A stretch of 64,000 bases of DNA from Chitinophaga barathri (GTDB lineage: Bacteria; Bacteroidota; Bacteroidia; Chitinophagales; Chitinophagaceae). The translations under genes and the position numbers were made by a program. The notes beneath the pieces are model-generated. The model saw nothing but the letters and a program-made list of their open reading frames with translations, was not told where the DNA came from and searched no databases. The DNA lies in the NCBI RefSeq assembly GCF_003807585.1, contig NZ_RMBX01000009.1, positions 62,001 to 126,000 on the forward strand. Direction: 5' to 3'. Each line of letters opens with the position of its first letter. Position 1 is the stretch's first letter. This document shows positions 7,006 through 17,200 of the stretch, piece after piece.

Positions 7006-8550
7006 TTAATACCCGATATTCTTCACCGCTCCTTTCCCCAGCCGCTCCGCCAGCTGCGCGAGATACAGGCTGGAAGGCGCCACCGGCTGCCCGTGCGAAT
7101 CAAAAATACCTTCGGGCAGGTAAGGGATGGAATCAAAGGGGATAGCTTTTTTAGTTCTTTCGCCCAGGCTGCCTATTACCCAGTTGGCCGCGCCGGGCGG
7201 CTGCTGGTTCAGGTAGGTTTTGGCTTTGCAGTTCCAGGCTACGGCCCAGCCGATGGACCAGCCATGGCCGGAGCCCATAATGCCGCGGTTCATAAAATCG
7301 ATGCCGCCGTTGGGCACATTGCATCCATCCACCAGTACGGCGGTGGCCCAGCGCTGGTGCGGCTGTATCCAGCCGTTGCCGGTGAATGTGCAGTTCAGCA
7401 GCACGATGGGACCGGATACTTTTGCGCCGGTGGCAAAATAAAATACGTTGTCTCCCTGGATATTACACTGATTGAAGAGTATCTGCGAGCCGCTGCCGTT
7501 GAGGTCGGCAGGTTTGGCGGCGCCTTTAGAGGGCGTCTCATGCCGGATGTTCACCTTTTCCAGGGTTACACGCCGCGCGTCTGATACACTGATGCTGTTC
7601 ATGGTATTGAACACGTCTATATTTCTCGCCCATGCATCCGCCGCGCCCCGGATCGTGAAGGCTTTATGATGCCCTTCGTTGATGGTGCCGGACTGTGCGG
7701 GGGAGGTAATGCGGAAGTTCTCAATGCCTACCTGCGTGATCTCCCCGCTGGAAGTGATCTTTGATACGGTCACACCGTTTTTGCCCAAATAAGTTTCGTC
7801 GTAGTTGTCTGTGAGCGGCAATGTAAGGGTGATGTTGTTCCCCTCAGTCTTTTTGATCACACGGTCCGTGGTGATATCTCCCGTCATCCAGGTCTGTTTT
7901 TTGCCGCTGCGCACAAGGCTGTCCATGCCCATAAAATGTACCCAGGCGGGCGTAACAGGGCGGCTGATGCGGATCGTGTCGCCCGCTGCAAAACCGGAGG
8001 TGTCAGAGAGCTGAAAGGAAACGGCGTTCACAGGCACATAAGCATCCGTCATGGTAGCGGTAATACCTGTTTGTTTTGTGTTCACGGAACCTCTTACCGA
8101 GATACAAACATGCGGGCTGCCGGTGAGGTTCAGCACGGTGCCCTGCTCGCCCGAGCCGCTGCCGCGGATCACGATACCGCTGGCGGTGATGTTGATGGTC
8201 TTTTCGCAATTATACACACCGGGCTTCAGTAGCAGTACGCCCCTGAAACCATCCACCGGCTTCAGCTGCGCCAGTTCATCCACAGCGCGTTGTATGGCGG
8301 CGGTGTTGTCGCCCTCCGCCGCGCTCAGCGTAATTTTTACCGCCGGGGAAGGAATGCTCACGCCGCCGCCCATATACCCGGCATAGGAAAAGTCAGGGAT
8401 GCGGTCTCCTTTCTCCAGTGTTTTATAAGTAAGTTTTTGCCGCGCCCCGGGATATGCCCATTCGCTTTTTGCCTGCGCCTGTGTTTGCTGCGGAAGTATG
8501 GCGTACATGCCTAAAAATGTAATGGCCCATACAGGTAGATATCTTTTCAT
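7006..8550 (-). CDS. Secreted right-handed beta-helix protein (pectate lyase superfamily type)
   Basis: 514 residues from the ATG at 8550, which gives a clean signal peptide (MKRYLPVWAITFLGMYAILP, cleavage after QTQAQA). The in-frame extension to 8658 overlaps the neighbouring gene and is rejected. Residues about 85-160 match the start of the pectate lyase 3 / beta-helix superfamily: DNTAAIQRAVDEL, GVLLLKPGVYNCEKTINITA and GIVIRGSGSGEQGTVL. The body is rich in short N, V and I rungs (VFNTMNSISVSDARRVTLEK, SQILFNQCNIQGDNVFYF), as expected for a parallel beta-helix. Such proteins are polysaccharide lyases or hydrolases of acidic or methylated glycans; I cannot identify catalytic residues, so the activity is unassigned. 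It lies 34 bp downstream of the small membrane protein gene. Confidence 0.75.
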   Translation of the reverse strand: MKRYLPVWAITFLGMYAILPQQTQAQAKSEWAYPGARQKLTYKTLEKGDRIPDFSYAGYMGGGVSIPSPAVKITLSAAEGDNTAAIQRAVDELAQLKPVDGFRGVLLLKPGVYNCEKTINITASGIVIRGSGSGEQGTVLNLTGSPHVCISVRGSVNTKQTGITATMTDAYVPVNAVSFQLSDTSGFAAGDTIRISRPVTPAWVHFMGMDSLVRSGKKQTWMTGDITTDRVIKKTEGNNITLTLPLTDNYDETYLGKNGVTVSKITSSGEITQVGIENFRITSPAQSGTINEGHHKAFTIRGAADAWARNIDVFNTMNSISVSDARRVTLEKVNIRHETPSKGAAKPADLNGSGSQILFNQCNIQGDNVFYFATGAKVSGPIVLLNCTFTGNGWIQPHQRWATAVLVDGCNVPNGGIDFMNRGIMGSGHGWSIGWAVAWNCKAKTYLNQQPPGAANWVIGSLGERTKKAIPFDSIPYLPEGIFDSHGQPVAPSSLYLAQLAERLGKGAVKNIGY

Positions 8551-8584
8551 AACGAACTGAATTGTGGCGCGGCAGCAAAAACAA

Positions 8585-8980
8585 TTATTCCGGGCTGTTT
8601 GCAACAGGCTGCGGAACCGGCTGTGCGGCTGCTTTGCCGGCGGTTGCGGCGGAAGCATGATTATTACCTTCCTGCTTCACCATCCATTTTGTGTATTTGT
8701 ATTTCGGTAACAACTCGTTCAGTTTTCTCTTCAGCCACTTGCTCACCAGCTCAAACACGATAAACCCGATCACAATGGATATCACCCATTCCATCGTTGT
8801 ATACGTATGTTTGTCCAGCACCGTTTTTTTCGCAAAAAGCCCCCATCCGTTCCGGATGCTGCGGGTGGTGAAAAAATGCGACACCAGCCTCGTGGATGCC
8901 ATCCCTATCACAAACCCCAGGAAATTACCGACGTAATTATTATAAATGTATTCAACGAACTTTCTTACGATCGCGTTCAT
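8585..8980 (-). CDS. Small membrane protein with two transmembrane segments, unknown function
   Basis: 131 residues from the ATG at 8980 (an alternative ATG at 8998 would add six residues). Hydrophobic segments lie at about residues 14-36 (YNNYVGNFLGFVIGMASTRL) and 62-82 (MEWVISIVIGFIVFELVSKW), followed by a basic stretch (KRKLNELLPKYKYTKW) and a flexible Ala/Pro/Gln tail. The positive charges suggest both the basic part and the tail face the cytoplasm. No catalytic motif and no family that I recognise. It is embedded in a minus-strand run of secreted glycosidase genes, but nothing shows a functional link. Confidence 0.6.
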   Translation of the reverse strand: MNAIVRKFVEYIYNNYVGNFLGFVIGMASTRLVSHFFTTRSIRNGWGLFAKKTVLDKHTYTTMEWVISIVIGFIVFELVSKWLKRKLNELLPKYKYTKWMVKQEGNNHASAATAGKAAAQPVPQPVANSPE

Positions 8981-9046
8981 ATAAATGAATTTTAACATGC
9001 CAATATAATCCCTATATCCGGAATATACCAGCAGGTTTCATAAAAT

Positions 9047-10585
9047 TCATTTTGCCTTCCGGATGCCGATCATCACCACTCCATGCTGGTTTACGGACGC
9101 AGAGAATTCATTATCAAATGTTCCCAGGTCTGTTTGCCGCCAGAGGTCGCGCACGATATATTTCCCGCTGACGCCCAGGTCCGACCATTTCAGGGTCACC
9201 TGCCTGGCGCCGCCGTCCGCAAGGTTAAACAACCCGGCCGCTTTGGAGCCATCTTCCATATCTTTTGCCATCACGCCAATGTCCTCACCCTGGCGGGATA
9301 CGATGACTGCCTGTTTGCCCAGCGGGTCCTGGTTCACGGCCAGCACCTCGTCGTTCGTCAGCAGGCTGAGCGTGAAGTCATCCAGCCTTGTCATATCGCA
9401 ACCCAGCAGCAGCGGTACAGCCATCAGGCACCATGCGGTCATATGCGTGTATTGTTCATCCGGCGTGAGTTTGCTCGGCCATTTTTCCGGTGCGTTCCAG
9501 CCTACCACGCCCACGATCATCATATCCGGATCGTTCCAGTGGCCGGGGCGGGCGTAAGGCGCCCATTTGTCCTGCGTGAAAATGCGGCTCTTCAGGCTTT
9601 TCCAGTTGTCCTTGATATCCCCGCCCGTGCGCCATGCATTGGATACCGTGCTCAGGTCGCCGATGGTGGCAAAAGGCGTAGAGTTGGACAGGCTCAGTAC
9701 CACATCCCTCCCGCTTTGCCGCAGCCCGTCGTACATGGCTTTGGTTTCCGGCATCTCGATGGGGTTCCAGTCGTACTTCAGGTAATCGAAACCCCATTGC
9801 GCGAATTGTTTGATATCTCCTTCGAGGAAAGAATAAGTACCGATGGCATAGGGCAGCAGTTTTTTATTCCGGGCGATGTTTTCTTTCGTGCGTACGAAGG
9901 TGCCTTCTTTGTTCATCGCGGAGCCGCCGGTGCGGTGGCCGTAGGATTCTACCCAGGGAGTGGAATAGGTGCCGATCTTCAGGCCCAGCGCATGTACTTC
10001 GTCGCAGAGCGCCTGCATGTTATGGAAACGCGCGGTATCCGGCAGGATGGCGTGGAATTCCCCGCCGCGTACGCCCTGCCAGCCATCGTCTATGTTCAGG
10101 TAAGACCAGCCGTAATTGATCAGCCCGCTGGAAGCCATTGCCTTTGCCTGTGCGCTCACCTGCTCCTGCGTGATGCGGGTGCCGTAAATGTTGTAATGAT
10201 TCCAGCCCATGGGTGGCGTCAAAGCGATCTCCTCGCCTACCACCAGCTTCAGGTCACGTTTGTTTTCTCCCGCTTTATTTTTAGCGGTGAGTTTGATCAC
10301 GTAGGTGCCTGCTTTTGCTACAGCGCCGCTGATGCGGCCGGTGGCGGCATCGAGCTTTACGCCTTTGGGGAGGTTTGCGGCGGTAAAACGCATGGGCCTT
10401 TCACCGCTGGCGGGAATGGTAAATAAAATGGGATGCAGCGGTCTTACGCCAAACACTTTCGGCCCGTTGATCTTTGGCGCGGGGCCTTGTTTGGGTGTAA
10501 GGATCACGGCGCTGTCGTTGTGTTGTGCATGAGCGTCCGTCAGCCATACCAACAGGCAACAAAATATAAGCGTACTGAATTTCAT
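9047..10585 (-). CDS. GH27 alpha-galactosidase with N-terminal NEW1/He_PIG-type region
   Basis: 512 residues with a signal peptide ending at about ADAHA/QHND-type residues 20-21. Residues 35-115 contain the PKVFGVRPLHPILFTIPASGERP-like segment known as He_PIG_assoc/NEW1, followed by an Ig-like He_PIG motif (NLPKGVKLDAATGRISGAV). The GH27 barrel begins at TPPMGWNHYN (123-132) and has SYLNIDDGWQ (161-170), the nucleophile D272 in FDYLKYDW, and WRTGGDIKDNW with R319 and D323 at the positions of substrate-binding Arg227 and acid/base Asp231 in human alpha-galactosidase A. A beta-sandwich C-terminal domain follows. It should release terminal alpha-linked galactose in the periplasm or outside the cell. 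It starts 9 bp after the GH29 stop, so the two are co-transcribed. Confidence 0.92.
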   Translation of the reverse strand: MKFSTLIFCCLLVWLTDAHAQHNDSAVILTPKQGPAPKINGPKVFGVRPLHPILFTIPASGERPMRFTAANLPKGVKLDAATGRISGAVAKAGTYVIKLTAKNKAGENKRDLKLVVGEEIALTPPMGWNHYNIYGTRITQEQVSAQAKAMASSGLINYGWSYLNIDDGWQGVRGGEFHAILPDTARFHNMQALCDEVHALGLKIGTYSTPWVESYGHRTGGSAMNKEGTFVRTKENIARNKKLLPYAIGTYSFLEGDIKQFAQWGFDYLKYDWNPIEMPETKAMYDGLRQSGRDVVLSLSNSTPFATIGDLSTVSNAWRTGGDIKDNWKSLKSRIFTQDKWAPYARPGHWNDPDMMIVGVVGWNAPEKWPSKLTPDEQYTHMTAWCLMAVPLLLGCDMTRLDDFTLSLLTNDEVLAVNQDPLGKQAVIVSRQGEDIGVMAKDMEDGSKAAGLFNLADGGARQVTLKWSDLGVSGKYIVRDLWRQTDLGTFDNEFSASVNQHGVVMIGIRKAK

Positions 10586-10594
10586 AGTTGATCT

Positions 10595-12085
10595 TTATAG
10601 TTCCACCCTGACCACATCCACAAGGTTCGTGCGTTTTGAAGCGGGAACGGTGACGGATATTTCCTGGTTGTTGTAAGTGTAGTTGAGTTTTTCACCGGAG
10701 GCCAGCATTTTTATGGAACGCGGTTTTGCAGCGGTTTTGAGCGTAATGGTCACGTCTTCCGCCGGCAGCCTGTCCTGCTCGTATTTACCATTGTTCTTAA
10801 ACTGATGCAGCACAAACAGGTAACACAGTTTCCCCTTCGAAGTAGCCGGTACAGACGCCGTTTCACCGGCCGGTAACTGGTCCACATTTTTAACGGACAC
10901 CCCGTTTTTCTCCATCCAGCCCTGCACTACTTTCATATTGGTATACATGGCTTCGGGGAAAATGCCTTCTTTCGTAGGCCCTACACCCAGCAGGTAATTT
11001 ACGCCCCAGGCGCGGGCGGATACAAACTCACCCAATGCAAAAGCGTTGGAGCGGAGGGGCTGTGTGTTACTGTTGGCCCAGCTGTTCGTCCAGGTGTTGC
11101 AGAACTCCGCCCAGGTATCTCCCGGGTCTTCTTTCGGCGGGTTCCGTTCGAAGGTGATAAAATCGCCTTTGCCATGCATACGCGGGTTCATTACGATGCC
11201 CGGTTGCAGCTTCCTGATCTCTTCCTGCGTGATCACATTTGCGCCGTTCGGAATCGGCGCTTTACCGTCGAACCAGAGGAGGTCTATTTTCCCGTAACGC
11301 GTCATCAGTTCTTCCACCTGTCCTTTTACCATAGCGCCATAAGCGGCCTGGTGCCGTTTTATTTCTTCAGGGGTATGGGTATTTTTCCGAGGGTTCAGAT
11401 CACCGTCCACCTGCGGAAGGCCGGGATTGGCCTGGTAGCCGCGGTAATACAGGAAGGTCATGTAATCACGGTCGAAATACCAGTTGGGCGGGGAATAATA
11501 CAGGCCCACCTTCATGCCGTATTTGTGGCAGGCGTCCACAAAAGGTTTGATGAGGTCTTTGCCGCCCATGAAAGTCTTGGTATCAAAGTCGCCGTAAGCA
11601 CTGGGCCAGAGGGCGAACCCTTCGTGATGGCGGGCGGTGAGCACCGCATAGGTGAACCCCACGGCTTTTGCTGCTTTGATCCATTCTTCCGGGTTGTATT
11701 GTTGCGGGTTAAAGTCTTTGGCCATCGCCCAGTATTCGTTGGGCGTGATCAGGGGCGGTTTGCCGTTCAGGTTATAATCCTTTTGGGCCACCACTCTTGC
11801 CAGCTCCGCGGAGTCCAGCGTTTTGGTTGCCAGCGGCCGGCCGGGTATCATCGGCCAGGAGATGTCCATATCTTTTACAGAAGAAAGGCCCCAGTGGATA
11901 AACAGGCCAAGGCTGGCATCCGGGTACCATTGTGCATCAGGATGGGTGGAATGCGCGGACTTTTTTTCATCAGCCATACCGATCATGCCATGTTCGGCTT
12001 TCACCGTCTCCCTGTCTTTGTTCTGCGCGCTTACGTTCGCGCACAGCAACAGCGACATCAGCAGTGTGCAGTTGTAATGTTTCAC
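10595..12085 (-). CDS. GH29 alpha-L-fucosidase
   Basis: 496 residues with a signal peptide (MKHYNCTLLMSLLLCANVSA/QNKD). Landmark GH29 motifs are LGLFIHWGLSSV (59-70), EYWAMAKDFNPQQYNPEEW (117-135), LTARHHEGFALWPS (149-162, with the substrate-binding His pair) and LLWFDG (269-274), whose D273 is the expected nucleophile. A short beta-sandwich domain follows (from about residue 400). It should hydrolyse terminal alpha-L-fucosyl residues by a retaining mechanism after export. The acid/base residue is poorly conserved in this family and is not assigned. It is the first gene of a minus-strand run with the GH27 alpha-galactosidase, a pairing that fits hemicellulose side chains or host-type glycans. 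The sigma/FecR/SusCD cluster starts divergently on the other side of a 187-bp region. Confidence 0.92.
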   Translation of the reverse strand: MKHYNCTLLMSLLLCANVSAQNKDRETVKAEHGMIGMADEKKSAHSTHPDAQWYPDASLGLFIHWGLSSVKDMDISWPMIPGRPLATKTLDSAELARVVAQKDYNLNGKPPLITPNEYWAMAKDFNPQQYNPEEWIKAAKAVGFTYAVLTARHHEGFALWPSAYGDFDTKTFMGGKDLIKPFVDACHKYGMKVGLYYSPPNWYFDRDYMTFLYYRGYQANPGLPQVDGDLNPRKNTHTPEEIKRHQAAYGAMVKGQVEELMTRYGKIDLLWFDGKAPIPNGANVITQEEIRKLQPGIVMNPRMHGKGDFITFERNPPKEDPGDTWAEFCNTWTNSWANSNTQPLRSNAFALGEFVSARAWGVNYLLGVGPTKEGIFPEAMYTNMKVVQGWMEKNGVSVKNVDQLPAGETASVPATSKGKLCYLFVLHQFKNNGKYEQDRLPAEDVTITLKTAAKPRSIKMLASGEKLNYTYNNQEISVTVPASKRTNLVDVVRVEL

Positions 12086-12238
12086 AAGTGGAATTTTAAA
12101 ACATAAAGAATAGGATATTTCCCCGTTTTAGCTGGTATAATTATGATCAATACCAATACTGCATTCGCTAACACTCATTATCCGCAATCCAGTACCAGCT
12201 TTGAACAATCGAACATCAGCCTTTGCGTTTCAATTATT

Positions 12239-12246
12239 TATTTTTG
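12239..12246 (+). promoter_or_regulatory. Bacteroidota-type -7 box (TATTTTTG)
   Basis: TATTTTTG matches the TAnnTTTG -7 consensus, 26 bp before the TTG start of the sigma gene. No TTG at the proper -33 spacing is visible, which lowers confidence. Confidence 0.4.
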
Positions 12247-12272
12247 AATGAATTAACCTAACACGAACCTTT

Positions 12273-12866
12273 TTGAACAACGGTGAAGATTTCCACGGTG
12301 AAAAGGGGCTACTCTCGCGTATGTCTTCCAACGATCAGTCAGCTTTCAGGGCGCTGTACGAAAAGTACCACCATGCGCTGTACCGGCGTGTGTTCCAGCT
12401 CGTGCGTTCTTCCGCCGAATCGGAGGATATCCTGCAGGAAGTGTTCATTACCTTCTGGGAAAAAAGACGGGAACTGTGCGGGCACCCGGCTGTGGGCGGC
12501 TGGCTGTTCACCGTCACGTTCAACCGCACGGTGAACCACCTCAAGAAAAAACTCCGTGAAAAACACCGGGAACAGGCCGCCGTCGAAATTGCCGAAACGC
12601 CGGTGAACCTGGCGGAAACGGAAGCCCAGTGGAAAGTGCTGGAAGAGGCCATCGGCCAGCTTTCTCCCCAGAAAAGAAAAGTATTCCAGCTCTGCAAGCT
12701 GGAAGGTAAAACCTACGAAGAAGCATCGCAGCTGATGGGCATTTCGCGGTACACCGTAAAAGAATACCTCGGCGAAGTGATGCGGGCCATCAGGGATTAC
12801 GTACGGCAGCATCCGCCGTACGACACTTCTTTTATGCTTTTACTGTTCCTGGAAATATTTTTATAA
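12273..12866 (+). CDS. ECF (FecI-like) RNA polymerase sigma factor with hydrophobic C-terminal tail
   Basis: 197 residues, probably from a TTG codon at 12273 (an ATG at 12321 would give MSSNDQSAFRAL, also possible). Region 2 spans about residues 24-90 (FRALYEKYHHALYRRVFQLV, then SEDILQEVFITFWEKRREL), and region 4 spans about 128-185 (QLSPQKRKVFQLCKLEGKTY then ISRYTVKEYLGEVMRAI, the helix-turn-helix that reads the -35 element). It is followed by a FecR gene and a SusC with an STN domain, so it is expected to switch on the SusCD operon when substrate is sensed. After region 4 the protein ends SFMLLLFLEIFL, a short hydrophobic tail shared in character with the other two FecR-linked sigmas in this window. 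Confidence 0.88.
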   Translation: MNNGEDFHGEKGLLSRMSSNDQSAFRALYEKYHHALYRRVFQLVRSSAESEDILQEVFITFWEKRRELCGHPAVGGWLFTVTFNRTVNHLKKKLREKHREQAAVEIAETPVNLAETEAQWKVLEEAIGQLSPQKRKVFQLCKLEGKTYEEASQLMGISRYTVKEYLGEVMRAIRDYVRQHPPYDTSFMLLLFLEIFL

Positions 12867-12939
12867 AAAACCTTCCGCGCATCCCCCCTTTTTTTTAATT
12901 CCTGTTGTATACATATATAAACACAGCAAACAAATCCTT

Positions 12940-14112
12940 TTGAACAGCGAACAACAAAGGCTCAAACAACTGTTATCCTCCGGCGCGCAGACGGACGCGG
13001 ACGAACAATGGCTGCTTTCCTACCTGGAAACGACGGACGCCACGGGATTGCGCGAACTGGCGGCTACCCTCTTTCAACAAGAGCTGGCGGAAGGCGCCCG
13101 GATAGAACCGGCTTCTTCCCGGCGGTTGTGGGACCGGATACAGGAACGGTTGGAAGAGGGGCAACCTGTTCCGGAAGCCTTTCAACATCCCCAGCCGCAA
13201 CCCGTCAGGCCGCCGAAATCCCGGATCGCCCTGTACTGGCAGGCGGCGGCAGCCGTACTGCTGATAGCCGGAAGCGTTTATCTCTGGCAGCATACCGCGC
13301 CGGAAAAAACACCAGTGGCTTCCCGGGACATAGTGCCCGGCAGCAACAAAGCCATGCTCACCCTTTCGGACGGGCGCACCGTGCCGCTGAACGATACGGC
13401 CGAGCAGGCGATCACAGCAGGCATCCACCAGCGGAAAGGACAGCTGGAATACAACGGGGACGAAACCGCGAACGGCATTCAATACAATGTGCTCACCACC
13501 CCGCGCGGCGGGAGATTCAGCGTCACCCTGCCGGACGGGAGCATTGCCTGGCTGAACGCCGCATCGTCCTTAAAATATCCCACCCGCTTCAGCGGCACGC
13601 GGAAAGTGGAACTGACCGGCCAGGGATATTTTGAGATCGCGCCCGGCACCACGCCTTTCGTGGTAACCGCCAACGGCGCGGAAGTACAGGTACTGGGCAC
13701 CCACTTCGATGTGATGGCCTATGCGGATGAACCCGCGCTTAACATCACCCTGCTGGAAGGCGCCGTGGCCGTGAAAAACAGCAGCCATAAAAAACAACTC
13801 CGCCCCGGGCAGCAGGCCGTACTGAGCCCCGTCACCGGCGGCATGGAAGTACAGGAAGCGGATGTGGAAAAAACAATGGCCTGGAAAAACGGCCTGTTTG
13901 AGCTGGAGAATACAGACCTGCCCGCGCTGATGCGACAGCTGAGCCGCTGGTACGATGTGGAGATCGTGGATGAATCCGGCGGAAAAAACACCAAACATTT
14001 CGGCGGCCGCGTAGGCAGGGATATGCAGCTGGCGGATGTACTGAAAATACTCGAACAATATGACGTTCATTGCAGGATAGAAGGCCGAACGATCACCATC
14101 CTGTCCAAATAA
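12940..14112 (+). CDS. FecR-family transmembrane anti-sigma factor
   Basis: 390 residues, from a TTG codon at 12940. The cytoplasmic N-terminal part (1-90) is expected to bind the sigma factor, one transmembrane helix lies at about 96-116 (IALYWQAAAAVLLIAGSVYLW), and the periplasmic part holds the FecR domain (about 180-280: TPRGGRFSVTLPDGSIAWLN, RKVELTGQGYFEIA, VLGTHFDVMAY) and a DUF4974/STN-like C-terminal domain (about 320-388: LFELENTDLPALMRQLSRWY). In FecR-type systems the C-terminal domain receives the signal from the STN domain of the receptor. The sigma gene is 73 bp upstream and the SusC gene 115 bp downstream, all in one direction. Confidence 0.9.
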   Translation: MNSEQQRLKQLLSSGAQTDADEQWLLSYLETTDATGLRELAATLFQQELAEGARIEPASSRRLWDRIQERLEEGQPVPEAFQHPQPQPVRPPKSRIALYWQAAAAVLLIAGSVYLWQHTAPEKTPVASRDIVPGSNKAMLTLSDGRTVPLNDTAEQAITAGIHQRKGQLEYNGDETANGIQYNVLTTPRGGRFSVTLPDGSIAWLNAASSLKYPTRFSGTRKVELTGQGYFEIAPGTTPFVVTANGAEVQVLGTHFDVMAYADEPALNITLLEGAVAVKNSSHKKQLRPGQQAVLSPVTGGMEVQEADVEKTMAWKNGLFELENTDLPALMRQLSRWYDVEIVDESGGKNTKHFGGRVGRDMQLADVLKILEQYDVHCRIEGRTITILSK

Positions 14113-14138
14113 AAACAAAAGATCATCACAGCACGCAG

Positions 14139-14160
14139 CTGCCCCGCCAAACCGGCGCAG
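14139..14160. other. Short hairpin in the FecR-SusC gap
   Basis: CTGCCCCG (14139-14146) pairs with CGGCGCAG (14153-14160) with one mismatch and a 6-nt loop. There is no T-tract. Similar hairpins occur in two other FecR-to-receptor gaps in this window. Confidence 0.35.
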
Positions 14161-14227
14161 GTAAAGCTTTGCCCGTGCCATCACACAGCGCCCTGTATTA
14201 TTAATCCTCACCAAATTCCACTTATGT

Positions 14228-17200
14228 ATGTATTTGTATTGTAAAAACCACAACCGGCAAACATCGCCGCCACTTAACACTAACCGCTGCAACAGTCCGA
14301 TCATTACAACCCGGCGCAAAACATACCGCATCATGCGGATGACGGCGTTTTTCCTGCTCATTGCATTTTTGCAGGTATCCGCCAATGCATCGGCGCAGAA
14401 CATCACCCTTACCGCTAAAAACGAACAGCTCAAAACCGTGTTGAAAAAGATCGCGAAACAGGCGGGATTGTACATCGTGTACGAAGAAAGCGAAATGGAG
14501 AACATGACGCCCGTAACCCTCCAGGTAAAGGCCACACCGCTGAAACAGGTACTGGATATCTGTTTCAAAAACCAGCCGCTGATGTACAACATCATCGACA
14601 AAACGGTAGTGGTGAGCCGGAAAAAAACGATCACGGAAGTGACGATAGCGCCCTCCAGCCCCGTATCGCCTTCCCACGCGGAAGAGATCAGGATACTGGG
14701 CCGCGTGCTGGAAGCCAAAGACCCGCCCATACCGCTCATCGGCGCGAACGTCACCATCAAAGGCAGCTCCAAATCCGTAGCCTCGGACAAAGACGGTGTG
14801 TTCGAGATCTATGTGCCGCGCGGCAGCACCCTTGTGATATCCATGGTAGGTTATAAAAGACAGGAATACATTGCGCGGGACGAACAGGCCAACCTGATCA
14901 TCTCCCTGCAGCAGGACCTGAAAGTGCTGGACCAGGTGGTAGTCACCGGCTTCGGCACACAGAAGGTAAAAAACATCGCCAGCTCCGTGAGCACCGTGAA
15001 TATGGACAACGTGCGGAACAAACCCGTGGCACAGCTTTCGCAGGCATTGCAGGGCGGCGCTACCGGCATACAGGTATCGCAAACCACCGGCCTCGTAGGC
15101 GGCGACCAGGCGGACATCCGCATCAGGGGCGTAGGCACATTGCTGAATGCCGCGCCACTAGTGATCGTGGACGGCGTGCCTTTTGACATGAACAACCTGG
15201 ACCCTAACACCATCGAAAGCATCAGCGTGCTGAAAGATGCCGCCGCCGCGTCCATGTACGGCGCAAGAGCAGGCAACGGCGTGATCCTCATCACCACCAA
15301 ACGCGGCGTGGCCGGTGTGCCGAACATCGAATACAACGGCTATTACGGTATACAACGCCCGCAATACATGCCCGACTTCGTGGATGCCGCCACCTGGATG
15401 GAAATGAACAATGCGGCAATGATGAACTCCGGCGGCAATCCCATCTACTCCCCTTCCGCCATAGACTCTACAAGGAATGGTTACGACCGGGTAAGGTTCC
15501 CGAACACCAACTGGCCGGACCTCGTGCTGAGAGAATCCATCCCCATCACGCAACATTCCCTCCTGGTATCCGGCGGTAACACGGCCGCGCGTTTTTCCCT
15601 CGCGCTGAACCACACTATGCAGCAGGGCCATGTGCGCAACTCCGATTACAACAGAACGACGCTGCGTGCAAACACGACCGTGGACCTGCTGAAGAACCTG
15701 TTCATTTACATGGACATTTTCGCATCCCGGAGCGATCAGAACCAGCCGTATGCCAGCAACCGCCTGACCACGGACATCTACCGCCGCATGTACACCGTAC
15801 CGCCGAATATCATTTCCAAATTCCCCAATAAAGCGGACAACCCGGGTTATACCTATTACGGCATCTATGGCGAAAGCTGGAACCCGGTAGCCATGCTGGA
15901 AAAAGGCGGCAAGCTGAACCGCAGCAGGGACGAGGCATTGATCAATATCCGCCCGCAGTGGAACATCGTCCCCGGCCTCAGCCTGAAAGCCCAGGCCAGC
16001 TACCGTGTAGCTTCCGGGCTGGACAAAGCGGACCAGGAATCCTACATCTTCTTTGATTATTTCACGAACCGCACGGCCGGCGTCAATTATCCTTCCGTAA
16101 AAACCGCCACCCTCACCGCGCGTGAAAACTATATCTATCTCGGCGGCAACCTGGACTACAACCGCGATTTCGGAGATCACAACGTAAACGCCATCGCAGG
16201 TTACACGCAGGAGCTGCGCACCTACGAATCATGGCGCGATGTGGCCATCCGTTCCCTCTTCGCCAAAGCGTTTTATACTTACAACAACCGTTACCTCCTG
16301 GAAGCAGGCATCCGCAGGGATGGTTCCTCCCTCTTTGCCGATGGCAAAAAATGGGGTGTGTTCCCCTCCGTGGCGGTAGGCTGGAATATAGACCAGGAGT
16401 CTTTCTTCAAGACCGGTTTTATCAGCTCCTGGAAAGTAAGGGCCTCCTACGGCGTACTCGGCAACAATGCGATAGACCCTTATCTCTACCAGACCACCAT
16501 CGATGCGGGCAACGGTACGGAAACCGTGATAGGCAACCCGAACGTGACCTGGGAAAAAGTGAACGAACTGAACATCGGTACGGACATGAGCCTGAAACCC
16601 GGCCTGAGCCTCACCGCGGAATGGTACGATAAAAAAACAACGGATATGATCATCACCCCGCAGCCGAACTTCACTTCCGGCACAGGCATCGGCACCGGCA
16701 ATGCCGGGGCGCCGGTGAACATCGGCAGTGTGCGGAACAGGGGCACGGAGATCAAACTGAGTTATACCAAATCATTCAACAAAAACTTTTCTTTCAATGC
16801 CAGCGTGGGTTACTCCAAAAACAAAAGCGAAGTGCTGAAACTCACCGGCAACAACCAGCCTATCATCAGCGGGAACACCATCCTGTACGTAGGCGGCTCG
16901 CTGCGGGAGTTTTACGGCTACGCCACACAGGGCCTGCTGCAACCCAAAGACATCAGCGATGCGAACATCATGAAGATCACCGGCCAGGCTGCGGGCGACA
17001 TCCGTTTTCTGAACTCGAACGGCGACAGCCTGATCAACAACCTGGACCGGGTAGCCCTGGGCAATACCGACCCGACCGATGTGTTTTTCTTCAACGTAGG
17101 GTTCCGTTACAAAGGGTTTGATTTTGAAACGCTGCTTTCCGGCGAATCCGGCGCACCCATCTTTTACACCGGGCTGAACGCCATCCCGCTAAACATCGGC

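Noticed and set aside
9083..10426. 447-residue frame opposite the GH27 gene
   Set aside because: An antisense shadow of a GC-rich coding region; no recognisable motif, while the opposite strand encodes a clear GH27 enzyme.
13570..14790. 406-residue minus-strand frame over FecR/SusC
   Set aside because: It covers the ends of two well-supported genes on the other strand and has no domain.
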